In this document: positions 1-5,786 of the stretch, piece by piece | Layout of the letters: every line of letters begins with the position of its first letter | Position numbering within the stretch: the first letter of the stretch is position 1 | Assembly (NCBI GenBank): GCA_035544515.1 | Contig: DATKEG010000045.1 | Location: 1 to 9,456, forward strand | Direction of reading: 5' to 3' | Length of the DNA: 9,456 nucleotides | From: DATKEG01 sp035544515 | Lineage (GTDB): Bacteria > Acidobacteriota > Vicinamibacteria > Fen-336 | Program-made: the position numbers and the translations under genes | The notes under the pieces: model-generated | Told to the model about the DNA's origin: nothing | The model's database searches: none | What the model saw: the letters and a program-made list of their open reading frames with translations, nothing else

Positions 1-1
1 C

Positions 2-178
2 GCCCGCGGCGACATCGCGTCGGTACGCCGGAGCGTCATCGAGTCCCCGCTGCGGCGCTGGATCGACGTGAAGGGGTCCAAGCTGGGCGTGCGCTCCGTC
101 CTCCCCGTCGCGTGGGAGCTGGTGCGCCTGACCACTTCCTACTCGCCGCGGGCCACGCGGGAGATCAGCGCGGGGTGA
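2..178 (+). CDS. C-terminal end of an unidentified plus-strand protein (5' end outside window)
   Basis: Reading from base 2 gives 58 codons and a TGA at 176-178. Of these, 56 end in G or C (exceptions: one GTA and one ACT), which is a strong coding signature; the complementary minus-strand frame lacks it. The visible C-terminus is basic and moderately hydrophobic and ends ...SPRATREISAG. I recognise no domain in it, so no function is assigned. It is the only plus-strand gene in the window and converges tail to tail with the methyltransferase, sharing 14 bases (165-178). Because the direction changes here, it probably lies outside the glycan operon, although it could still belong to the same locus. 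Confidence 0.7.
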   Translation, partial: ARGDIASVRRSVIESPLRRWIDVKGSKLGVRSVLPVAWELVRLTTSYSPRATREISAG

Positions 179-905
179 GGGGCGGGCCGGCGTCCTCCTT
201 GCGCACGCAGCGGTAGCAGAGTCTCAGGGGAAGGAGGCCGAAGGGTGCGGCGCGTCTCGCGGTGATTCGCAGGTGTCTCGAGAGCAGCGTCCGGAACTCC
301 GCGTCCGTCCAGGACTGGAAGTGGTGGGCGTCACCCCCCCAGTCGATCCGGAGGCCGAGCGCGCGATCCACCCGCGTCGCCCGGATCGCCCCCTTGACCC
401 GGTCGATGAGTCGCTCGTTCGGAATGGTGATCACGGCGACGCCCGCGGGCTTGAGGAGTCGGGCGATCGACGCCAGGATCGCATCGGGATCTTCCGTGTG
501 CTCGAGGACTTCGGTGCAGATGATCCGGTCGAAGCTGGCTGGAGAAAGCGGTAGCTCCTGAACCTCGCCCTTCAGGAAACGCACCTCCCGCCCCGCCAGA
601 CGGCGTTTGGCCAGCTCCAGGTAGACATCGGACACGTCGACTGCCGTGCAGCTCGCTCCGCCGAACATCTCGAGCACGTGCCCGCCGCCGACGCCGATCT
701 CCAGCACCTCGAGGTCCTCGTGGGGCCCGACCATGTCCCGGATGATGGAGAGCCGCCGGGATTCGGTGAACCGGATGGGCCAGGGAGAGCGGGCGTAGTA
801 GTCGTCGATCGGGTGCTCGGTGGCGAGGCGGTCGTTGAGCGCCTCGATGTCCTGATCGGCGAAGCGGTGCCTCGCGGCCCGCTGCCCCGCGTGCTCGTCG
901 TTCAT
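165..905 (-). CDS. Class I SAM-dependent methyltransferase (Methyltransf_11-like)
   Basis: A 246-residue protein with the Rossmann-type methyltransferase core. Motif I is VLEIGVGGG (residues 67-75), which binds S-adenosylmethionine. An acidic residue follows at the end of strand 2 (AVDVSD, D90). The strand-4 region reads FDRIICTEVLEHTEDP (125-140), and the next strand is LKPAGVAVITIPN (151-163). No membrane segment is seen, so it should be cytoplasmic. The family methylates small molecules, lipids or sugars; the substrate cannot be read from the sequence. Its position as last gene of a glycan-type operon suggests methylation of a sugar, lipid carrier or activated acid (inference). The ATG start at 903-905 is supported by GGAGGAG two bases upstream (908-914). 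It lies 66 bases after the HTTM-like gene, the longest gap in the operon, and its stop overlaps the convergent gene. Confidence 0.88.
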   Translation of the reverse strand: MNDEHAGQRAARHRFADQDIEALNDRLATEHPIDDYYARSPWPIRFTESRRLSIIRDMVGPHEDLEVLEIGVGGGHVLEMFGGASCTAVDVSDVYLELAKRRLAGREVRFLKGEVQELPLSPASFDRIICTEVLEHTEDPDAILASIARLLKPAGVAVITIPNERLIDRVKGAIRATRVDRALGLRIDWGGDAHHFQSWTDAEFRTLLSRHLRITARRAAPFGLLPLRLCYRCVRKEDAGPPLTPR

Positions 906-971
906 CGCTCCTCCGTCCGGATCTGGCCGGGAGGCCTCGCCCTCCGACGCGGCGCCGGCGCGCCCCGGGGG
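906..971 (-). other. Intergenic gap with GC-rich palindromes
   Basis: This is the only operon gap longer than 40 bases. It contains small perfect palindromes: GAGGCCTC (931-938), GCGCCGGCGC (952-961) and CCCCGGGG (963-970). They could form weak hairpins in the message between the HTTM-like and methyltransferase genes. None is followed by a T-run, so I do not call a terminator, and I see no convincing -35/-10 pair. In such GC-rich DNA short palindromes are also expected by chance. Confidence 0.3.
908..914 (-). promoter_or_regulatory. Shine-Dalgarno site of the methyltransferase gene
   Basis: On the minus strand GGAGGAG is followed by CG and then ATG. This complement to the 16S 3' end fixes the start at 905. 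It lies in the short gap after the HTTM-like gene, so the methyltransferase can initiate independently rather than only by coupling. Confidence 0.7.
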
Positions 972-2558
972 TCATTCGACATCGGACAACCGGAGCTCGG
1001 CTACCGTGTCGTACGCCGTCATGTGGACTCGCGCCCCGTCGAAGAACCGTTCCTCGTGGATCACGGCGATGCGATGAAGCGGCTCCTCGTAATCGTACGC
1101 GTCCGCGGTGCGGAACCGCTGGAAGTGGAAGGGGGGGGCGAGGACTCCGAGGATCCGGTTGGGCCGGCCGCGTCGGACCCGCTCCCGGGTCGACCTCTCG
1201 ACGAACCGGTGGAACTGCGCCGCCGCTGCGCTGTCGGTCTCCACTACTCCGAATCGCTCCCGGAGGAGCGGCACATCAGCGAGGTCGGCCTCCTGGAGCG
1301 CCATCGTCGCCTCGTGGCCCGGCATGGTGCCGTACGTCCCGCCGAGAATCGGCCCGTCGACGAGGAATCCGAAGGTGGCTTGCGTCATCACGATGTCGTA
1401 GGGGGCGAAGAATCGACCGTCCAGCGTGTACTCCGCGCCGCTCTCGCCGGTCGCGCGCAGGGTGAAGATGTTCATCACGCGGGAGTCGAACCAGCCGAAG
1501 TTGATGGTGGCGAACAGCCACGGGCCCAGCCCGATGAGCGCGACCCCGGCTGCGGCGCGGACGCCGCCGAACGGCGGAGGGATAGTGCCCTCCCAACCGG
1601 CCCGCTGGGCCAGAAGCGCGATCAGGATCGCGTCGACGGCGGCCCACTGCCAGAACAAGATGCCGCTCGCGAGCGCGATCATCGCGTGCAGGAGGATGAA
1701 GGCGGCCAGGATCAACCGCGTCAACCGCCGGTGGGCCAGCAAAAGTATGGCCGATCCTTCGATGACAACCGTCGCCAGGTTCATGAGAGGCTCGAACGGG
1801 CGCAGCGCGTTCGCCAGCCGCGCCGCGCCGGCGTCCCCGACCGGGCGGAGCCAGCCCGAGCTGTGGTACGCGGAGGCGAGCAGGTTGGAGAGCGGGTTGT
1901 CCGTGATCCAGGACCAGGGCCGTGGGCCGATGGTCAGCTTCTCGACGGCCGCCGACCAGTAGTGGGCGCCGGCGAGTACGAGCGCGCAGAAGAGGAACAC
2001 GCCGGCCCTGGGCCGCCGGAAGAGCGAGACCCACGCGAGGGCGACGAAGAGCGCGAGCAGGTCCACGGGCAGGCGCTTGTCCGGCCAGTGCCACCCGCCG
2101 CCGACGACGCCGGCGCTCAGTTGGCCGAAGAGCAGCATCAGGAGAAGAGTCGCCGGCACCAGCAGGGCCGGCCTCCATGCGCCCGCGACCAAGCAGGCCG
2201 CGAGCAGGAGGCGATCCGGCACGTACGCCGAGCCGAAGTACGCATTGTAGGGCATGAACAGCGCGGACCAAGCGAGGATCGCCGCGCACCCGAGGGACAG
2301 GGCCCGCACCCGCCCGGCCGGGTCGATACGCTCCCACGTGAGCCGCCGGGCGCCGATCATGACCGGCAGGACGAGGAGGGCGACCGCCAGGAGGGTGGGC
2401 GGATCGCGGATCGCGCGAGCCAGCAGGAACGCCGATTCGTACACCTCTTCCCGCGGGTGCGTACCGCCCGCGATCACCAGGAGCGCGAGCCTGTGCGCCA
2501 CCAGCAGGAGGCCCGCGTCCAGGAGGAACGCGGCGTCCGACCGCCACGACTTAGCCAA
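972..2558 (-). CDS. HTTM / vitamin-K-dependent gamma-carboxylase-like integral membrane protein
   Basis: A 528-residue protein with about 9-11 hydrophobic segments in residues 10-352, then a soluble tail of about 175 residues (353-528). The centre resembles the HTTM family, the membrane part of gamma-glutamyl carboxylase. HYWSAAVEKL...W (199-215) has the usual aromatic-rich helix, a KL pair and a downstream Trp. It is followed by PLMNLATVVIEGSAILLL (257-274) and FILLHAMIALASGILFW (287-303), matching the E...A/LL and H...GI.F helices of that family. K207 falls at the position of the catalytic lysine of human carboxylase by my recollected alignment. The substrate is unknown, and bacterial HTTM proteins are mostly uncharacterised. 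It starts with TTG (2556-2558), overlapping the upstream TAA by 8 bases with GAGGAAGG just upstream, so it is probably translationally coupled. The tail ends ...TVAELRLSDVE and matches no domain I recognise. Confidence 0.68.
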   Translation of the reverse strand: MAKSWRSDAAFLLDAGLLLVAHRLALLVIAGGTHPREEVYESAFLLARAIRDPPTLLAVALLVLPVMIGARRLTWERIDPAGRVRALSLGCAAILAWSALFMPYNAYFGSAYVPDRLLLAACLVAGAWRPALLVPATLLLMLLFGQLSAGVVGGGWHWPDKRLPVDLLALFVALAWVSLFRRPRAGVFLFCALVLAGAHYWSAAVEKLTIGPRPWSWITDNPLSNLLASAYHSSGWLRPVGDAGAARLANALRPFEPLMNLATVVIEGSAILLLAHRRLTRLILAAFILLHAMIALASGILFWQWAAVDAILIALLAQRAGWEGTIPPPFGGVRAAAGVALIGLGPWLFATINFGWFDSRVMNIFTLRATGESGAEYTLDGRFFAPYDIVMTQATFGFLVDGPILGGTYGTMPGHEATMALQEADLADVPLLRERFGVVETDSAAAAQFHRFVERSTRERVRRGRPNRILGVLAPPFHFQRFRTADAYDYEEPLHRIAVIHEERFFDGARVHMTAYDTVAELRLSDVE

Positions 2559-4746
2559 CCGCCTTCCTCGTCAGCGCCCCGCCCCCCTCCTGGAAATCGA
2601 TCTCAAGCTGCGAGAGGCTGCCCTGGTGCTTGCCAGTGCGGCCCAGCGGGATCTCGTCCACGAAGGACACGTCGATGCCCGTGCCGCGTCCAAGGTGCTC
2701 CGCCAGGCGGCGCAGGAGGAGGGCGAACTCCCCGTCGGTGAAGCGCAGTCCCTTGACGATCCGGAGCTGGATCCGGTCGGGCTCGCTCTGGACCACCTGG
2801 TACTGCCGGACGAGGTGGTCGTAGTCCTTGAAGAAGTGCGCGAAAAACGTCCCCGGAAGGTACGTCCCCTCGCTCGTGACGATGATCGCCTGCACGCGTC
2901 CCTCGATGCGCCCCATGCGCGGCAGGCCCCGGCCGCACGGGCAGGGCTCCGAGGCCGCCACGGCCTCTGCGAGATCGCCGATCCGGTAGCGGATGAGGGG
3001 CATGCTGAGGTTGGTCAGATCCGTGATCACGACCTCGCCCAGCTCGCCCGGCGCCACGGGCTCGCCGTCCTTCAGGATCTCCACGACGTAGCTCTCCGCG
3101 ACGACGTGGTAGCCCGCGTGCGCCTCGCACTCGTAGGCGATCCCCGAGAACTCGCGGCTCCCGTACTTGTCGAACACCTCGCAGCCGAACGCCTCCTCGA
3201 TCGCGATGCGGCTGGACTCCGGCAGGATCTGCGCGGACGACATGACGGCCCTCACCGGGAAGGCGGCCCCCTTCCTGGCGGAGACGTAGCGGGCCAGCAG
3301 GTTGAACGACTCTGCGTATCCGTCGATCAGCACGGGCGAGAAACGCCTCAGCCGCGCGAGGCTGCGCGGGAGCGTCGCCTTCGACATCTGGTAGGCGGGG
3401 ATGAATAGGCGCCGGCTCAACGCCGCGTTCAGGCGCTCGCGGACGACCTGCGTCCAGCTCATGCCGATGGTTTGGTGCCACAGGCGCGCCTGGCGGTCGC
3501 CGAAGCGGTAGCCCGTCCACTCCTGGCCGCGCAGCGTCGCCGCCCACCGGGTCTCGAGCTGCTCCTGGTCGGCGTAGCAGAAGAACGGCTCGCCGGTCGA
3601 CCCGCTTGTGTGGACCTTCAGCATCCGGCGCTTGTCGTGGTTCCTCGACAGCAGGTCGAAGTAGATGTTGCGCCGGATCTCCTCCTTGGTCAGCAGGGGC
3701 AGCTCGCGCAGGTCCCCGACCGTGCGGATGTCGGAGGGCGTGAGGCCGCGCTCGTCCATCGCCTCGCGGTAGTACGGCACGTGGTGGTAGGCGTGCCGGA
3801 TCACGCGGCGTAGCTTGATGTCCTGCACCTCGCGGATTTGGCCGGGCGACAGCCACTGGCTCGCCGACAGCTCCTGGTAGGCCACCCGCGCCTGCCGCGA
3901 GATCATCCACATGTGGGCCGGGGCCAGCGCGAAGTAGAGGTCGAACAACGCCTTGCGCCAACCCCGCATCGCCTCCGGCGCGCGCGCCGGCGGGTTCTCC
4001 CGCAGGTAGCTCGCGAGCAGCGACTCCCTGCGCGGGAACAGGCGGAACTCGGTGAACGCCTTCGCCAGGTCGAGGAGGACCTGCGCGATCAGCTTCACGG
4101 GGAAACGGGGAATGAAGGACTTGCCCACCAGGCGGCTCTCGAAGAGCGTCTCCATCTCCGCGATCGAGTAGCCCTTGGAGGCCGCGGACACCGTGATGAA
4201 GGTCTGGAAGTGCGCGTACCGGAAGCGGTGGCGCAGCGCGTCGGCCATGGTGTCGCGCAGCGCCATGACGAAGCCCGACTTGTTGTCCCGCAGCCGCATG
4301 CCGAAGGAGGCGTTGAGCAGGAAGTTGAGGAACTTGCTCAGGGTGTAGCGCGAGTTGCGGAGCCGCCCGATCGAGCTGCGGTAGCCCTGCACCATGTCGG
4401 CGTTGCTGTGGAGCAGCTCCCGGTACAGGCGCGGCACGTCCTCGGGGACGTACTGGAGGTCGGCGTCGATGAAGCAGACGAAGCGGCCCCGCGCGGTTTC
4501 CACTCCGCTCCGCCACGCGGCCTCGATGCCGCGGTTCTCGGCATGGAACACCCCCCGCACCCGCCCGTCCCGCTGCGCGGCCCGCCGGATGGCGCTGGCC
4601 GTGCCGTCCATGCTACCGTCGTCCACGAGCACGATCTCGCCGTCCACGCTCCTGTGGTCGAACGCGTCCAGCAGGCGCTGGACGAGCTCGGGGATGTTCC
4701 CCTCCTCGTTGTAGCAAGGCGCGACGACGGTGATCTCGCGCGTCAT
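2551..4746 (-). CDS. Fusion: family 2 glycosyltransferase + CapK/PaaK-like adenylate-forming enzyme
   Basis: A 731-residue protein with two domains. Residues 1 to about 240 form a GT2 (GT-A fold) transferase: VVAPCYNEEGN (7-17), VLVDDGSMDGT (39-49), the metal-binding FIDADLQY (92-99) and NKSGFVMALRD (155-165). It has no C-terminal membrane helices, unlike many DPM-type enzymes. Residues from about 261 to 710 resemble phenylacetate-CoA ligase / CapK proteins: LRRVIRHAYHHVPYYR (312-327), the ATP loop KVHTSGSTGEP (377-387), FDKYGSREFSG (525-535), MPLIRYRIGDLA (582-593), a Cys-rich CPCGRGLPRMGRIEGR (602-617) and the C-terminal lysine loop GRTGKHQ (702-708). Such domains adenylate a carboxylic acid and often pass it to CoA or another acceptor. 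The domains are joined by a Pro/Ala-rich linker (251-259). The start at 4744-4746 is set by the ATGA overlap with the epimerase stop and by a strong ribosome site. The open frame continues upstream to 5631, but that part is antisense-frame noise inside the epimerase. The sugar and acid substrates are unknown. Confidence 0.85.
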   Translation of the reverse strand: MTREITVVAPCYNEEGNIPELVQRLLDAFDHRSVDGEIVLVDDGSMDGTASAIRRAAQRDGRVRGVFHAENRGIEAAWRSGVETARGRFVCFIDADLQYVPEDVPRLYRELLHSNADMVQGYRSSIGRLRNSRYTLSKFLNFLLNASFGMRLRDNKSGFVMALRDTMADALRHRFRYAHFQTFITVSAASKGYSIAEMETLFESRLVGKSFIPRFPVKLIAQVLLDLAKAFTEFRLFPRRESLLASYLRENPPARAPEAMRGWRKALFDLYFALAPAHMWMISRQARVAYQELSASQWLSPGQIREVQDIKLRRVIRHAYHHVPYYREAMDERGLTPSDIRTVGDLRELPLLTKEEIRRNIYFDLLSRNHDKRRMLKVHTSGSTGEPFFCYADQEQLETRWAATLRGQEWTGYRFGDRQARLWHQTIGMSWTQVVRERLNAALSRRLFIPAYQMSKATLPRSLARLRRFSPVLIDGYAESFNLLARYVSARKGAAFPVRAVMSSAQILPESSRIAIEEAFGCEVFDKYGSREFSGIAYECEAHAGYHVVAESYVVEILKDGEPVAPGELGEVVITDLTNLSMPLIRYRIGDLAEAVAASEPCPCGRGLPRMGRIEGRVQAIIVTSEGTYLPGTFFAHFFKDYDHLVRQYQVVQSEPDRIQLRIVKGLRFTDGEFALLLRRLAEHLGRGTGIDVSFVDEIPLGRTGKHQGSLSQLEIDFQEGGGALTRKAVG
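2562..2569 (-). promoter_or_regulatory. Shine-Dalgarno site deciding the TTG start of the HTTM-like gene
   Basis: GAGGAAGG lies three bases (CGG) before TTG on the minus strand, inside the last codons of the fusion gene. The next plausible in-frame start, a GTG at codon 20, would remove most of the first hydrophobic helix. The TTG is therefore preferred. Confidence 0.55.
3967..3990 (-). other. Internal ATG, Shine-Dalgarno and 16-base palindrome at the fusion junction
   Basis: Exactly between the GT2 and adenylate-forming domains the minus strand reads CCGGCGCGCGCGCCGG (3975-3990, a perfect palindrome). It is followed by AGGCG and then ATG (3967-3969, Met260). The last GG of the palindrome is the start of GGAGG (3972-3976), two bases before CG-ATG. 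Met260 sits where a free-standing CapK protein would begin, so an internal start could give a separate enzyme of about 472 residues. Equally, this may be the relic of two once-separate genes. The two-base spacing (plus the GG overlap with a hairpin) makes strong internal initiation uncertain. Confidence 0.4.
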
Positions 4747-5786
4747 GGTCGGTCCTCCTCCCTCTCGGCCCCTCGTCCCACGCCTTCGTCTCTTCCGCCG
4801 ATGTCCGCGCCCTGGCCCGCGCCCTGGCCGTGGTAGTCGGCCCGCCACACGCGGCGCAGCCCCTCTTCCAGGGGCGTCTCGGCGCTCCAACCTAGCGCGG
4901 CCTCCGCCCGCTCCGTGGCGCCGTATCGTTCGGTCCCGGCCGTCCAATCGGGCGGGCCGTGCTCGGGGCGCAACGGGCTGCGAGCCGCCGCCAGCATGGC
5001 GTCCGTGAGGTCGATGATCGAGGTCGCCTTCCCCGACGCGACGTTGATGGGCGAAGGCAGGCCGCGGCCGCCCATCGCGCGCACGGTCGCCTCCACGATG
5101 TCGTCCACGTACACGTAGTCGAGCGCCTGCCGGCCGTCGCCGTGGATGCGCGGCGGGGCGCCGCCCGCGATGCGCTCGAAGTTCACCGGGATGACGCTGC
5201 GGTACCCGCCGGCGAGGCCCTGTCCCGGCCCGTACGCGAAGAAGTAGCGCAGGGAGACCCCCTCGACGCCGGTGCGCGCGACGGTGTGGGCGAGGAGGTG
5301 CTCCCCGCAGAGCTTGCTCGCGCCGTACACGGTCGCGGGCCGCGCGACCTCGTCCTCGTGCATGGCGCCGTCCGCCATGCGGCCGCAGGCGTACAGCGAC
5401 GACGAGAACACGATTGCGCCGACCCCGGCGTCCGCCGCGTCGTCGAACAGGCGGCGCGTCCCCACGACGTTGGACAGCAGCAGGTCGTCGGGCTGGTCGA
5501 GCGCCTGGTTGTGCTTCTCGGCCGCGAGGTGCGCCAGGACGTCGATGCCGGCAAGCTCGGGCGCGAGGTCCCCGGGCGGGTCGAAGCCGATGCCGTGGCG
5601 CACGAGGCGGACGGCGGGGTTTTCGATCCACGGCGGCCTCTCGCGGCCGTGGCGGAGGTGGTCCACGACCACCACCCGCGCGGCGCCCAGCGCGAGCAGG
5701 CGCGCGACCAGGTGGGTGCCGATGAACCCGCAGCCGCCCGTCACCATCACGGCGCGGCCGCGCAGGGAGGCCGGGTCAGCGCTCAT
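4743..5786 (-). CDS. NAD-dependent sugar epimerase/dehydratase (extended SDR, GalE-like)
   Basis: A 347-residue cytoplasmic enzyme of the extended short-chain dehydrogenase family. The NAD-binding glycine motif is VTGGCGFIG (15-23), and D42 at the end of strand 2 (VVVVD) fits NAD(H) preference. SSS (128-130) and YGASK (154-158) give the catalytic Ser, Tyr and Lys. The substrate side has RYFFAYGPGQ (180-189) and DYVYVDDIVEA (223-233), typical of nucleotide-sugar 4-epimerases and 4,6-dehydratases. The exact reaction cannot be settled, so I avoid naming it galE. The last 28 residues are a hydrophilic Gly/Glu/Arg tail without a fold I recognise. Its ATG (5784-5786) overlaps the preceding stop by 11 bases and its TGA overlaps the next ATG as ATGA, pointing to coupled translation. 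Its likely job is to provide the nucleotide sugar used by the downstream GT2 domain (inference). Confidence 0.88.
   Translation of the reverse strand: MSADPASLRGRAVMVTGGCGFIGTHLVARLLALGAARVVVVDHLRHGRERPPWIENPAVRLVRHGIGFDPPGDLAPELAGIDVLAHLAAEKHNQALDQPDDLLLSNVVGTRRLFDDAADAGVGAIVFSSSLYACGRMADGAMHEDEVARPATVYGASKLCGEHLLAHTVARTGVEGVSLRYFFAYGPGQGLAGGYRSVIPVNFERIAGGAPPRIHGDGRQALDYVYVDDIVEATVRAMGGRGLPSPINVASGKATSIIDLTDAMLAAARSPLRPEHGPPDWTAGTERYGATERAEAALGWSAETPLEEGLRRVWRADYHGQGAGQGADIGGRDEGVGRGAEREEDRP
4753..4763 (-). promoter_or_regulatory. Shine-Dalgarno site of the GT2-CapK fusion gene
   Basis: On the minus strand AGGGAGGAGGA stands six bases before the ATG at 4744-4746. It is one of the strongest ribosome sites in the window and lies inside the last codons of the epimerase. 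It fixes the start of the fusion protein and rules out the longer upstream reading. Confidence 0.75.

Noticed and set aside
931..970. Possible terminator made of GC palindromes between the HTTM-like and methyltransferase genes.
   Set aside because: No T-run follows any of them, stems are only 4-5 base pairs, and a functional ribosome site lies just downstream, so read-through is more likely.
678..2741. A 687-residue plus-strand open frame across the methyltransferase, HTTM-like gene and start of the fusion gene's 3' end.
   Set aside because: Its composition (Arg, Glu, Gly, Pro, Gln rich) is typical of antisense frames in GC-rich DNA, it shows no domain, and recognisable proteins lie on the other strand.
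4747..5631. Open continuation of the fusion-gene frame upstream of 4746, which would give a 1026-residue protein.
   Set aside because: It runs in another frame of the epimerase gene, has Arg/Pro/Gly-rich composition with no domain, and the strong ribosome site and ATGA overlap at 4743-4746 set the real start.
5784..5786. Naming the epimerase galE, rfbB or a specific 4,6-dehydratase.
   Set aside because: Cofactor and catalytic motifs are clear, but the residues that separate epimerase from dehydratase subfamilies could not be judged without alignment.
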